Shown: positions 42,161-51,411, counted from the stretch's first letter. The stretch: 64,000 nt of DNA from Methanomassiliicoccales archaeon LGM-DZ1 (GCA_030168595.1 CP115556.1:558001-622000); one strand, 5' to 3'. Made by a program: numbers and translations. Notes: generated by a model from the letters alone, not told the origin.

Positions 42161-42328
42161 ATGGCTGCAAAAGTCAACGCTGACAGCTGTGTCGCGTGCG
42201 GCGCCTGCGCCGACGCTTGCCCGAACGGGGCCATCACCATCGAGGATGTTGCTGTCGTCGACGCCGACAAGTGCGTCGACTGCGGCGCCTGCGTCGATGC
42301 CTGCCCCTCTGAGGCCATCACCGACTGA
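42161..42328 (+). CDS. 2[4Fe-4S] ferredoxin (second of tandem pair)
   Basis: 55 aa, also with [12 protein letters not shown] and [12 protein letters not shown]. It is nearly identical to its neighbour across both cluster motifs and differs mainly at the N-terminus (MAAKVNADS) and in the middle ([11 protein letters not shown]). Recent tandem duplication of a highly used carrier is likely. The pair is co-transcribed and followed by a terminator. Confidence 0.93.
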   Translation: MAAKVNADSCVACGACADACPNGAITIEDVAVVDADKCVDCGACVDACPSEAITD

Positions 42329-42347
42329 TCGGTGAGAAAACCATCCT

Positions 42348-42387
42348 GGGGCCTCCGGGCCCCGCTTTTCCATTTTTCGCATTTTTC
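42348..42387 (+). terminator. Terminator after the ferredoxin pair
   Basis: Stem GGGGCC/GGCCCC (42348-42363, loop of 4) followed by repeated T-runs up to 42387. Confidence 0.6.
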
Positions 42388-42595
42388 CGATCCGCTCTTC
42401 ATCCTGCATCCTGCGATGATGCCGCCGGGCCTACAATCCCCGCCTTCCTGCCCTTTATAGGGATTATAGAAAATTATGAAACATACGTGCGTTAAGCGCA
42501 TGCCCCGGCCCTGCTTTTACTCCTGTGTCCGAAATGGGATAACGGCTGATTCGGATTTACATAGGAGTTCTAACCATTCAATTTTGTCCATTATC

Positions 42596-42645
42596 AGACA
42601 ACGCCTTCGAAGGCTTGTCAGACGCCGCCCCCTTGGATTAAATAG
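42596..42645 (+). promoter_or_regulatory. Palindrome and TATA box upstream of carAB
   Basis: GCCTTCGAAGGC (42603-42614) is a perfect 12-bp palindrome, extended by GACAA and TTGTC on its flanks with one unpaired base. A TATA box TTAAATAG (42638-42645) lies 26-33 bp before ATG 42671. The remainder of the 42388-42595 gap holds nothing I can assign. Confidence 0.5.
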
Positions 42646-42670
42646 GTTTTCCGACTGTGATTTATTCTCG

Positions 42671-43756
42671 ATGGCAAAGAATTATCTGGTCCTCGAGGAC
42701 GGAGCAGTGTACGAAGGCGAGGCCTTCGGATACCCCTCCGACGCTTTCGGCGAGGTCGTTTTCGCAACAGGAATGAACGGTTATCAGGAAAGCCTCACCG
42801 ACCCCTCCTACCAGGGTCAGATTCTCGTGCTCACGTTCCCTCTGATCGGGAACTACGGCATCAACGACGCCTTCAACGAGTCGGACAGGGTCCACGTCAG
42901 GGCCCTGGCGGTCAGCGAGTACTGCCGCGAGCCTTCGGACATGTACGGGGGGAAGACCCTCGACGAGTTCCTCAGGGACAACAAGGTCCCCGGGATCTCC
43001 GGCATCGACACCCGTGACCTCGTCATCAGGATCAGGCAGCACGGGACCCTCAAAGGCAAGATCACTTCGGATCCGGACGAGGTCCCCGGCCTCGCGGAGA
43101 AGCTCAGGCAGGCCCCTATGCCATCCGAGGCCAACCTGGTCGCCGAGGTCGGCTGCAGGGAGATAGAGCGCTTCGACGGCGGAAAGGACCTCACCGTCGG
43201 CATGATCGACCTGGGCGAGAAGGGGAGCATCCTCAAGAACCTCCGCGCCCGCTTCAATGTCATAATGTTCCCGTACGACACGCCGGCCGACGTGATAACG
43301 GAGAGCGGGGTGAAGGGCGTCCTCATATCCAACGGTCCGGGCGACCCCTCGCAGCCGATGATCCTCAAGCACACTGCGAGGACGGTCAGCGACCTGTCCA
43401 CTCAGCTCCCGCTGTTCGGGATCTGCTTCGGGAACCAGATAACCGCCCTGGCGCTCGGCGCGAAGACGTACAAGCTCAAGTTCGGCCACCACGGATGCAA
43501 CCAGCCCGTCATGTACGACGGAAGGGTGTACATCACCAGCCAGAACCACAACTTCGCGGTCGACGAGGCCTCCCTGGCGGGGACCGGCCTGATCGCGGAC
43601 CAGTTCAATGTCAACGACCGCACGGTGGAGGGGATGAGGCACAAGGACCTCCCCATATTCACGTGCCAGTACCACCCCGAGGCCTCTCCGGGCCCCTGGG
43701 ACACGACCTTCCTCTTCGATCGCTTCGCCTCCGTGGTCAGGGAGGGACGCCTGTGA
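42671..43756 (+). CDS. carA: Carbamoyl-phosphate synthase small subunit
   Basis: Glutamine amidotransferase subunit delivering ammonia to CarB, for arginine and pyrimidines. 361 aa from ATG 42671 (MAKNYLVLEDG), supported by the TATA box; the frame is open to 42476 but upstream residues are unlike CarA. N-terminal VFATGMNGYQESLTDPSY, class I amidotransferase triad in LFGICFGNQITALALG (Cys), and YHPEASPGPWDT (His, Glu), with GHHGCNQPV between. Its TGA overlaps the GTG start of carB. Confidence 0.96.
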   Translation: MAKNYLVLEDGAVYEGEAFGYPSDAFGEVVFATGMNGYQESLTDPSYQGQILVLTFPLIGNYGINDAFNESDRVHVRALAVSEYCREPSDMYGGKTLDEFLRDNKVPGISGIDTRDLVIRIRQHGTLKGKITSDPDEVPGLAEKLRQAPMPSEANLVAEVGCREIERFDGGKDLTVGMIDLGEKGSILKNLRARFNVIMFPYDTPADVITESGVKGVLISNGPGDPSQPMILKHTARTVSDLSTQLPLFGICFGNQITALALGAKTYKLKFGHHGCNQPVMYDGRVYITSQNHNFAVDEASLAGTGLIADQFNVNDRTVEGMRHKDLPIFTCQYHPEASPGPWDTTFLFDRFASVVREGRL

Positions 43757-46700
43757 GGAAGGATTACAAGAAGCTCCTGGTGATCGGCTCCGGTCCGATC
43801 GTCATCGGGCAGGCCGCCGAGTTCGATTTCTCCGGATCCCAGGCGTGCCGCTCGCTCAGGGAGGAAGGCTACAAGACCGTCCTCGTCAACTCGAACCCCG
43901 CCACCATACAGACGGACCCCGAGACCGCCGACCGCGTGTACATCGAGCCCCTGCAGGCGGACATCGTCGCGAAGATCATCGAGAAGGAGGGCGTGGACGG
44001 CGTCGTCTCGGGCATGGGAGGGCAGACCGCTCTCAACATCAGCTCCGAGCTCGCCGAGAAAGGATACCTCAAGAAGTTCGGCGCCGAGCTGGTCGGCACC
44101 CAGCCCGATGCGATCGAGAGATCCGAGGACAGGGAGCTGTTCAAGGAGACCATGGAGAAGATCGGCGAGCCCGTGCCGAAATCGAGGCCCGCCAACTCCC
44201 TCGAGGAGGCCCTCGAGGCGGTCAGGGTCATAGGCCAGTATCCGGTCCTCATCAGGCCCGCGTTCACCCTCGGAGGCACCGGGGGCGGCATAGCCTACAA
44301 CGAGGCGGAACTGAAGGAGATCTGCGCCCGCGGGCTCGCCTACTCCAGGATCCACCAGGTCCTCATCGAGGAGAGCATCCTCGGATGGAAGGAGCTCGAG
44401 TACGAGGTCATGAGGGACTCCAAGGACAACTGCGTGATCATCTGCAACATGGAGAACATCGATGCGATGGGCATACACACCGGGGAGTCCATCGTCTGCG
44501 CCCCCTGCCTCACACTTTCGGACAGGGACCACCAGAGGTTCAGGACCGCCTCGCTGAAGATCATCCGCGCCCTCGGCATCGAGGGCGGGTGCAACGTCCA
44601 GTTCGCCCTGAACCCCAGGACCCACGAGTACCGCGTCATCGAGGTCAACCCCCGTGTCTCGAGGTCCTCCGCCCTGGCCTCCAAGGCCACCGGGTACCCG
44701 ATCGCCAGGGTCTCCACCAAGATCGCCGTCGGCTACACCCTCGACGAGATCCCCAACCACATCACCGGCAAGACTTTCGCGGCCTTCGAGCCGACCATCG
44801 ACTACGTCGTGGTCAAGATACCCAGATGGCCTTTCGACAAGTTCCGCACCGTCGACAGGCACCTCGGGACCCAGATGAAGTCCACAGGGGAGACCATGTC
44901 CATAGGCAGGACCTTCGAGGAGGCTCTGCTGAAAGGGCTCAGGTCCCTCGAAATCGGCGTCGACGGCCTGGACCCCATCGACATGACCGACAGCGAGATC
45001 CACGACGAGTTCAGGCATGCCACCGACAGGCGCATCTTCGCGGTCGGGGAGGCCCTCCGCCGCGGGTGGTCCCCCGCTGACATCGCCAAGGAGACCGACT
45101 GGGACGAGTTCTTCGTGAGGAAGGTCGCCAACATAGTTGCCATGGAGAAGCGCCTGCAGTCCGAGCCCCTCACCGACGACCTGCTCAGAGCGGCCAAGAG
45201 GATGGGCTTCGCGGACAAGACCATCGCCCGCCTGGTAAAGAAGGAGCATTGGGACATCATGTCCCAGAGGGTCAAGGCCGGCATAATCCCGGTCTACAAG
45301 ATGGTCGACACCTGCGCCGCCGAGTTCGCGGCCGAGACCCCCTACTTCTACAGCACCTACAACGGAAGGTCCTCCGAGACCAGCTCCGACGGGAAGAAGC
45401 GCGTCGTCATCATCGGCGGCGGGCCCATAAGGATCGGCCAGGGGATCGAGTTCGATTACTGCTGCGTGCATGCGGTCAAGGCGCTGCAGGAAGAGGGTAT
45501 CGAGGCCATCATGATAAACAACAACCCCGAGACCGTCTCCACCGACTACGACATCAGCGACAGGCTGTACTTCGAGCCCCTGGAGCTGGAGGACGTCCTC
45601 GAGGTCATCAAGGCCGAGGACGCCGACGGCGTGATATGCCAGTACGGAGGGCAGACCTCGGTCAACCTGGCCATCGACGTCGAGAAGGGCCTCAAGGGGA
45701 CCCGCACCAAGATCCTCGGCACGACGCCGGATCAGATGGACGTCGCCGAGGACAGGAAGAGGTTCACCGACCTCATGCGCAAGCTCGGCATCAAGCAGCC
45801 CAAGTCCGGCACCGCGTTCTCCTACGAAGAAGCGGAGAAGATCGCCGAGGATATCGGCTACCCTGTGCTGGTCAGGCCGTCCTACGTCCTGGGAGGGCGC
45901 GGGATGGAGATCGTCTACTCCGCCGACGAGCTCAAGACCTACATGGAGACCGCGGTCAAGGTCTCCAGGCACCACCCGGTCCTCATCGACAAGTACCTCA
46001 CCGAGGCGATCGAGATCGATGTCGACTCGGTCTGCGACGGCGAGACCGTCTACATCGGCGGGATCATGGAGCACATCGAGTACGCCGGCTGCCACTCCGG
46101 AGACGCCACCATGGTGCTGCCGCCGTTCACCCTGCCCCAGAAGACCATCGAGGAGATCGTCAGGATCGACACCGAGGTCGCCCTGGCGCTGAAGATCGTC
46201 GGCCTGATGAACCTCCAGCTCGCCTACAAGGACGGCGAGATCTGGATGATCGAGGCCAACCCCAGGGCGTCCAGGACCGTACCGTTCATCTCCAAGGCCA
46301 CGGGCGTCCCCCTGGCCAAGATCGGCGTCAAATGCATGCTGGGCCATAAGCTGAAGGACATGGGCCTACAGGGATACAGGCCGATCGACCACTATGCCAT
46401 CAAGGCGTCCGTGTTCCCGTTCCTGAAGCTCCCGGGCGTGGACTCCATCCTCACCCCTGAGATGAAATCCACCGGAGAGGTCATGGGCATCGATGCCGAC
46501 TTCGACACCGCCGCCTACAAGGCGCTGGTGGCCGCCGGCAACAAGCTCCCGACCGAGGGTGGGGCGTACTTCACCGTCAACGACCAGGACAAGCCCCAGG
46601 CCCTGGAGGTCGCGAGGGCCCTGAAGGACATGGGATTCAGGATCTACGCCACCAAGGGAACCTCCACCTACTTCCGCGAGCACGGAGTGGAGAACACGGC

Positions 46701-46962
46701 CGTGTTCAAGAACAACGAGAACCTGAAGCCCAACGCCATCAGCCTGATGCGCGACGGCGACATCAACATGGTCATCAACACCCCGACCCAGCATTCGGGA
46801 GCTGTCAGGGACGGTCACAGGATGAGGCGCCTCGCCGTGGAGCTGGAGATCCCCTTCATGACCACCATCAACGGCGCCAAGGTCGCCGTCGGGGCCATCA
46901 GGGTCGCCCGCGAGGACCACATCGGCGTCAAGTGCATGCAGGAGTTCCACGGGCTCAGGTGA
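43753..46962 (+). CDS. carB: Carbamoyl-phosphate synthase large subunit
   Basis: Makes carbamoyl phosphate from bicarbonate, ammonia and two ATP. 1069 aa, the full one-chain form (some archaea split it). GTG start at 43753, four bases overlapping carA. Duplicated ATP-grasp halves: LLVIGSGPIVIGQAAEFDFSG and VVIIGGGPIRIGQGIEFDYCC; RPAFTLGGTGGGIAYN and RPSYVLGGRGMEIVYS; ENIDAMGIHTGESIV; NPRVSRSSALASKATGYP and NPRASRTVPFISKATGVP. The C-terminal MGS-like allosteric domain has YATKGTSTYFREHGV and NTPTQHSGAVRDG. Confidence 0.98.
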   Translation: MRKDYKKLLVIGSGPIVIGQAAEFDFSGSQACRSLREEGYKTVLVNSNPATIQTDPETADRVYIEPLQADIVAKIIEKEGVDGVVSGMGGQTALNISSELAEKGYLKKFGAELVGTQPDAIERSEDRELFKETMEKIGEPVPKSRPANSLEEALEAVRVIGQYPVLIRPAFTLGGTGGGIAYNEAELKEICARGLAYSRIHQVLIEESILGWKELEYEVMRDSKDNCVIICNMENIDAMGIHTGESIVCAPCLTLSDRDHQRFRTASLKIIRALGIEGGCNVQFALNPRTHEYRVIEVNPRVSRSSALASKATGYPIARVSTKIAVGYTLDEIPNHITGKTFAAFEPTIDYVVVKIPRWPFDKFRTVDRHLGTQMKSTGETMSIGRTFEEALLKGLRSLEIGVDGLDPIDMTDSEIHDEFRHATDRRIFAVGEALRRGWSPADIAKETDWDEFFVRKVANIVAMEKRLQSEPLTDDLLRAAKRMGFADKTIARLVKKEHWDIMSQRVKAGIIPVYKMVDTCAAEFAAETPYFYSTYNGRSSETSSDGKKRVVIIGGGPIRIGQGIEFDYCCVHAVKALQEEGIEAIMINNNPETVSTDYDISDRLYFEPLELEDVLEVIKAEDADGVICQYGGQTSVNLAIDVEKGLKGTRTKILGTTPDQMDVAEDRKRFTDLMRKLGIKQPKSGTAFSYEEAEKIAEDIGYPVLVRPSYVLGGRGMEIVYSADELKTYMETAVKVSRHHPVLIDKYLTEAIEIDVDSVCDGETVYIGGIMEHIEYAGCHSGDATMVLPPFTLPQKTIEEIVRIDTEVALALKIVGLMNLQLAYKDGEIWMIEANPRASRTVPFISKATGVPLAKIGVKCMLGHKLKDMGLQGYRPIDHYAIKASVFPFLKLPGVDSILTPEMKSTGEVMGIDADFDTAAYKALVAAGNKLPTEGGAYFTVNDQDKPQALEVARALKDMGFRIYATKGTSTYFREHGVENTAVFKNNENLKPNAISLMRDGDINMVINTPTQHSGAVRDGHRMRRLAVELEIPFMTTINGAKVAVGAIRVAREDHIGVKCMQEFHGLR

Positions 46963-46982
46963 AGCCCCGGATCTCCGAGGAG

Positions 46983-47007
46983 CCTGCGGGGGGCTTTCCC
47001 CCGCAGG
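46983..47007 (+). terminator. Terminator after carB
   Basis: Perfect 10-bp stem CCTGCGGGGG/CCCCCGCAGG with a 5-nt loop. A second stem CGGGAAC/GTTCCCG and an A-run (T-run for hisA on the other strand) follow to about 47060. Confidence 0.6.
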
Positions 47008-47092
47008 TCTGCCGCGGGAACTGCCGGTTCCCGAAAAAAACCAGAAAAAGGCGCGATCCGCCTTGATTTTCAATCCGGCAGTCGGGAAGGTA

Positions 47093-47806
47093 TCACGCCT
47101 TCCAGGGCGTCTCCCATTCCCAAGGCTTCATCGTGCCCTTGTAGACGGCCATCCCGATGACGGCCGCCTCGGCGCCTGCGGCCGCTCCGGCCTTGATGTC
47201 CTCATAGGAGGCGAACCCTCCGGAGAGGATGACCGGGCAGGGGCATTTGCGGACGAACTCGGCGTTGGCCGCGGCGTTCACGCCCTTCCCTTGGCCCTCG
47301 ACATCGATGTTGGTGTTCAGGACGCCCCTGACAGGCAGCTGCCTGAGGTCCTCGAAGACCTTGTCGATGGACAGGTCGACCTCTTCCTGCCACCCCTTGA
47401 TCGAGATCTTCCCGCCCTTGGTGTCCATGCCGAGGATGAGCTTCCCGGGGAACTTCCGGGCCATCTCGGCGAACCACTCAGGCTCCTTGATGGCCTTGGT
47501 CCCCACGATGACACGGTCTGCCCCGGCGTCGAGGTATTTCGCTATCTGGGACTCCGACCTGATGCCTCCTCCGACCTCGCAGGGGACGCCTGCAGAGGCG
47601 ATGACTTCGCAGAACGCATCCGAATTGTCGGGCTTCCCGAAGGCCGCATCGAGGTCCACGAGATGGAGGCAGGGCGCCCCCATGGAGACCCAGTGATCCG
47701 CCGTCTTGGCGATGTCCGGCAGGATCACCTGCTGGCTTCCTGGCACGCCTCCGACCAGCTGGACCACCTTATGGTCCAGGACATCGACGGCCGGGATGGC
47801 GATCAT
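47093..47806 (-). CDS. hisA: ProFAR isomerase (1-(5-phosphoribosyl)-5-aminoimidazole-4-carboxamide isomerase)
   Basis: Fourth histidine-pathway step. 237 aa beta/alpha barrel: MIAIPAVDVLDHKVVQLVGG (catalytic Asp), LHLVDLDAAFG, CEVGGGIRSESQIAKYLDAGADRVIVGTKA, LGMDTKGG and the second phosphate loop PVILSGGFASYEDIKAG. The substitution NTNIDVEGQGKG replaces the usual T-D-I-x-x-D-G stretch: the Asp is shifted but acidic residues remain. Last in the hisC-hisH-hisA unit, overlapping hisH by 4 nt. Confidence 0.93.
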   Translation of the reverse strand: MIAIPAVDVLDHKVVQLVGGVPGSQQVILPDIAKTADHWVSMGAPCLHLVDLDAAFGKPDNSDAFCEVIASAGVPCEVGGGIRSESQIAKYLDAGADRVIVGTKAIKEPEWFAEMARKFPGKLILGMDTKGGKISIKGWQEEVDLSIDKVFEDLRQLPVRGVLNTNIDVEGQGKGVNAAANAEFVRKCPCPVILSGGFASYEDIKAGAAAGAEAAVIGMAVYKGTMKPWEWETPWKA

Positions 47807-48402
47807 GCCATGTCCTCCGCGAAAGCCTCGAAGTTCTTCAGGAACGCGGCCCCCGCGTCCGAGCTCTTCTCGGGATGGAACTGGGTGGCGACGGTGTTGG
47901 CCGTGCGCATGACGGTCGGGAACTCGAACCCCTCATACTCGGTGATGCCTTTGATGACGGACCTGTCCTCCGGATCGCAGTAATAGGAGTGGGCGAAATA
48001 GAAGTGGAGGTCCTCCAGGCCCTCGAAGAGGTCGTCCTGGGTCTTCACCAGGTTCCACCCCATGTGGGGGACCGTCTTGGACTTCAGCGCCCTCACGCGG
48101 CCGGGGAAGAGCCCGATGCCGGGGCCCTGCCCCTCGTCGCTCCCCGGGAAGAGGATCTGGGCCCCGATGCAGATGCCCAGTGCAGGGACCCCTGCCTCCA
48201 TCCTCTCCCTTATCGCGTCCCTGTAGGGCAGAAGGCGCTCCATGGTAGCATCGAACGCCCCCACGCCCGGGAGCATGATCGCCGGGGCGTCCAGGAGCTT
48301 CGACATATCGGTGACGGGCTCGACCTCGAACCCGGCGATCTCCAGCGCTTTGCGGATGGAATGGATGTTGCCGACCCCGTAGTCGGCGAGAGCGATCCTC
48401 AT
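47803..48402 (-). CDS. hisH: Imidazole glycerol phosphate synthase, glutamine amidotransferase subunit
   Basis: Supplies ammonia to HisF. 199 aa class I amidotransferase: IMLPGVGAFDATM, nucleophile Cys in ALGICIGAQILFPGSDE, HMGWNLV, FYFAHSYYC, and the His/Glu in TVATQFHPEKSSDAG. Its partner hisF lies on the other strand at 54.2 kb, so the two subunits are made from separate operons. Overlaps hisC and hisA by 4 nt each. Confidence 0.96.
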   Translation of the reverse strand: MRIALADYGVGNIHSIRKALEIAGFEVEPVTDMSKLLDAPAIMLPGVGAFDATMERLLPYRDAIRERMEAGVPALGICIGAQILFPGSDEGQGPGIGLFPGRVRALKSKTVPHMGWNLVKTQDDLFEGLEDLHFYFAHSYYCDPEDRSVIKGITEYEGFEFPTVMRTANTVATQFHPEKSSDAGAAFLKNFEAFAEDMA

Positions 48403-49463
48403 CTGCTCTCCTCTGCGATGATATCCTCCATCGCGTCGGTCATGAGCTTATTCAGCTCCTCGGTGCCGACGGTCGGGCGGACGCAGTTCTCGGTCCTCCT
48501 CTTGGTCCCGAAGTCGCGGATGAGGATGCCCCTTTTCTTCATGCCCTCGACCAGCTTGGCGTGGTCTATGGGGGCCCTGGCGAGGATGAAGTTGGCGTCG
48601 GACGGGTAGCACTCGAACCCGAGGGACTCCATCTTCTTGGCCAGCTTCGGGCGCTGCTCCTCGACCATGCTGACGCTGCGCTCGACGAACGACCTGTCCT
48701 TCAGGGCGGCGATGGCCGCCCCCTCGGAGATGCCGTTGAGCGAGTAAGGCACCTTGACGGAATTGAGCATGTCGGCCACCTTCAGGTTGGAGGCCATGTA
48801 GCCCACGCGGAACGCGGCCATAGCGTATGCCTTGGAGAACGTCTTGCAAACGATGAGGTTGTCGAACTCGTCGACCTTGTCGATCATGGTCTTCCTGGCA
48901 TACTCGCTGTACGCCTCGTCGAGGATTACTATGCCCTCGTGCTTCGAGAGGATCTCCTCGATGTCCTTGGTCCGGAAGCAGTTCCCGGTGGGGTTGTTGG
49001 GCGACGGCATGATGAGGACGCCCTTCCTGTCCTCGCCTTTGCCGATCATGGCATCCGGGTCCAGCTGGAAATCCTCGTCCAGCTCGGCCTCCTTCATGAT
49101 GCCCGACGACAGCTGGGTGAAGTAGCTGTAGAGCGAGTACGAGGGGTACGGCTGGATGACGGAGGTCACGCCGGGCTCCACGAAGGTCGTGAAAGCAGTG
49201 TTGATCATCTCGTCGCTGCCGTTCCCGACCACGAAGTTGTCCCTCTTCAGGCCGTAGAGGTCCGCCAGGGCGTCCCTCAGTCCATCGGAATAGGTGTTCG
49301 GATAGGTGTTCGTGTTGATCCTGAGGCCCTCGATGTACGCCTCCGCCGCTGGGTTGGAGCCCAGGACGTTGACATTGGTGTCCATCCTGATGGCATTCCC
49401 CACGTCGGGGTTATAATAGGTAGTGAGCCCGCGGACGCTCTTCCTCATCATGCTGCGGTCCAT
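48399..49463 (-). CDS. hisC: Histidinol-phosphate aminotransferase
   Basis: PLP-dependent aminotransferase, 354 aa from ATG 49463. VVGNGSDEMINTAF, SPNNPTGNCF, ILDEAYSEYAR, the PLP-lysine in CKTFSKAYAMAAFRVGY, and ARAPIDHAKLVEGMKKRGILIRDFG with a C-terminal RPTVGTEELNKL. The frame is open 45 codons upstream, but TATA-like TCATATACG lies inside that part (near 49550), so the shorter start is preferred. First gene of the hisC-hisH-hisA operon; a GGCCGC/GCGGCC hairpin (49475-49492) sits in its leader. Confidence 0.93.
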   Translation of the reverse strand: MDRSMMRKSVRGLTTYYNPDVGNAIRMDTNVNVLGSNPAAEAYIEGLRINTNTYPNTYSDGLRDALADLYGLKRDNFVVGNGSDEMINTAFTTFVEPGVTSVIQPYPSYSLYSYFTQLSSGIMKEAELDEDFQLDPDAMIGKGEDRKGVLIMPSPNNPTGNCFRTKDIEEILSKHEGIVILDEAYSEYARKTMIDKVDEFDNLIVCKTFSKAYAMAAFRVGYMASNLKVADMLNSVKVPYSLNGISEGAAIAALKDRSFVERSVSMVEEQRPKLAKKMESLGFECYPSDANFILARAPIDHAKLVEGMKKRGILIRDFGTKRRTENCVRPTVGTEELNKLMTDAMEDIIAEESR

Positions 49464-49704
49464 GGTAACCACTCGGCCGCATGTCAGCGGCCCTTCGGGA
49501 CTCTGGATACTCCATTCCGTAATAATGGTTGCGTGCGCGCGCGTCCGTGCGTATATGATAAGAAGAGCAGGCATGAAGAACGCGGCATGGCGGCGCATCC
49601 CGATAGGTTACCTGCAGGTTACTGTGTAACATCATAGTTTCTAATTGATACTTATACTTCGCAGGCATACTAGGAATTAGACTGAAACAAGTCGGTGAGA
49701 AAAA

Positions 49705-50493
49705 ATGAAGACCCAGAGCATTGAGATGCAGCACGGAGCCATGATCGTGATCGACTGCGGGGACGTCAAGGTCCACGCCTACCAGACCAAGGACCTCATA
49801 GATGACGAGGTCATCATCCTCGAGAAGGCCGGGAAGGGAATCGTCGTCGAGATCCCTCCCTTCAAGGAGAACATCGCGGAGCTGGAGCAGTACATCCGCG
49901 AGAAGAACATCGACATTCAGGCGAAGCTGGTCTCCTACCACGCGGCGGGATCCTCCTTCCTCCCGGAAGTCCCCTCCTACGCCACCGAGTCCGCCAACTC
50001 CTACAACACCAACGGAGGAGGCGCCGCCCTGATCGGAAACTTCACCAAGGCCTTCGGGGATGCGTTCGACAGCGGGATAGTCCTGGGGAAGAACATCCTG
50101 AAGGCAGGCAAGACCCAGATCGCCGGGATCGACATGATCGTCAGGCCGAACGACGAAGCTTTCGAGATCGAGCTCCCCGAGATCAAGACGGTCTACATGC
50201 ACATGCTCGGCCATGACTGCCACTCCATCGTCCCGGGCGCAGCGGCCGCAGAGGCGATGGCAGCGAACCTGCAGGACTACCTGGACCGCGGGTTCGAGAC
50301 CTTCCTCTCGGCCCACTACGTACCTGAGACCAGGAAGGATGCCGAGACGAAGATCTCCTACCTGAAGGAGACCGAGAAGCTGGCATCGGAATCGAAGGAC
50401 GCGGCCGAGTTCACGGCGAAGATGAAGGCGGAATTCCCCGGATACTCCGGCGAGAACTACCTGGGAATGACCGCCGGCGCGTTCTTCAGCTGA
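49705..50493 (+). CDS. Metallo-beta-lactamase-fold-like protein without the HxHxDH motif
   Basis: 262 aa, cytoplasmic, function not recognised. The opening MIVIDCGDVKVHAYQTKDLIDDEVIILEKAG (here split by position, residues 13-43) and the later HMLGHDCHSIVPGAAAAEA plus FLSAHYVPETRKDAETKISYL resemble the second half of MBL-fold hydrolases, where H-x-x-G-H and A-H-x-x-P are metal or structural sites. The first metal motif HxHxDH is absent, so hydrolase activity is doubtful. ATG 49705 follows GGTGAG and a TATA-like box ACTTATAC near 49649. Monocistronic. Confidence 0.6.
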   Translation: MKTQSIEMQHGAMIVIDCGDVKVHAYQTKDLIDDEVIILEKAGKGIVVEIPPFKENIAELEQYIREKNIDIQAKLVSYHAAGSSFLPEVPSYATESANSYNTNGGGAALIGNFTKAFGDAFDSGIVLGKNILKAGKTQIAGIDMIVRPNDEAFEIELPEIKTVYMHMLGHDCHSIVPGAAAAEAMAANLQDYLDRGFETFLSAHYVPETRKDAETKISYLKETEKLASESKDAAEFTAKMKAEFPGYSGENYLGMTAGAFFS

Positions 50494-50514
50494 AACCTTC
50501 TGAAAGGAAGGCAG

Positions 50515-50532
50515 GGGGGCCGTTCGGCCCCC
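50515..50532. terminator. Hairpin between convergent genes
   Basis: Stem GGGGGCC/GGCCCCC with loop GTTC, between the MBL-like gene and hisG; usable in both directions. Confidence 0.55.
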
Positions 50533-50541
50533 TGGCTCATC

Positions 50542-51411
50542 TCAGTCCACGAGCCGCTCTATGGGCATGGTGAGAATGCCGCGGGCGCCGATCTTCTTGA
50601 GGTCGGCGACGACGCGGTAGCAGCTCTCGTTGCCGACGACGGCCTGGACGGCCACCCAGCCTTCCTTGCCGGCGATGTCCACCACGGTGGGCCCTCCGAT
50701 GCCGGGGATGATCTTCTCGGCGTCGGGCAGCCTGTCCCTGGGAACATCGGCCATGACGTACTTCTTGCCCTCGGCGCTGATGACGGAGCGGAGAGCGTCC
50801 ACGATCTCCCCGATCCTGTCGCTCTTGGCAGGATCTGCCATGGCCTTCTCGGAGGCGATGACGCACGCCTGGGACTCCATGATGACCTGCACCTCCTTGA
50901 GGCGGTTCATCCTGAGGGTGCTGCCGGTAGCCACAAGATCGGAGATGCAGTCGGAGACTCCCAGCATGGGCATGATCTCCGCCGCCCCCTGCACGAAGAC
51001 TATGTCGGCCTTGATCCCCTTGGACCTGAAGAACTTCTTGGTGAGCTCCGGGAAGGAGGTGGCCACGCGGATGCCGTCCTTCATGACGCCGCTCTTCGCG
51101 ATCTCGGAGTCTTCGGGAGCGGCGATGGAGAGCCGGCATCTCCCGTATCCGAGATCGAGTATCTCCTTCACCCTGACGCCGGCCTCGGCGGTGACATCCT
51201 GGCCGGTTATGCCGAAATCGACGGCCCCGGAATCCACGAAGATGGGGATGTCCTGCGCACGGATGAGGAAAACCTCCAGCCCGAGGCCCGGGACATTGAT
51301 GTTGAGCCTGCGCCCCCAGTCGTCCCCCAGGCTGATGCCTGCTTTGGTTATGAGCTCCACGGCCTTCTCGTTGAGCCTCCCCTTGTTCGGAATGGCCATC
51401 TTCAGCGTCAT
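50542..51411 (-). CDS. hisG: ATP phosphoribosyltransferase, long form
   Basis: First histidine-pathway step. 289 aa, i.e. the long form with a C-terminal ACT-like regulatory domain (residues about 210-289) that binds histidine for feedback inhibition, and no need for HisZ. MAIPNKGRLNEKAVELI, SGAVDFGITGQDV, RVATSFPELTKKFF, and the PRPP-binding VATGSTLRMNRLKEV. TATA-like TTAATTAATAAAGG lies 25-38 bp upstream. It stands apart from the other his genes. Confidence 0.95.
   Translation of the reverse strand: MTLKMAIPNKGRLNEKAVELITKAGISLGDDWGRRLNINVPGLGLEVFLIRAQDIPIFVDSGAVDFGITGQDVTAEAGVRVKEILDLGYGRCRLSIAAPEDSEIAKSGVMKDGIRVATSFPELTKKFFRSKGIKADIVFVQGAAEIMPMLGVSDCISDLVATGSTLRMNRLKEVQVIMESQACVIASEKAMADPAKSDRIGEIVDALRSVISAEGKKYVMADVPRDRLPDAEKIIPGIGGPTVVDIAGKEGWVAVQAVVGNESCYRVVADLKKIGARGILTMPIERLVD

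Noticed and set aside
43402-46347. 981-codon open frame antisense to carB
   Set aside because: Shadow of a GC-rich gene; the product is Gly/Asp/Leu-rich with no domain, while carB on the plus strand has full family motifs.
49526-49548. Alternating GC tract (GTGCGCGCGCGT) near the hisC promoter as a Z-DNA element
   Set aside because: Short and not unusual in a GC-rich intergenic region; no supporting evidence.
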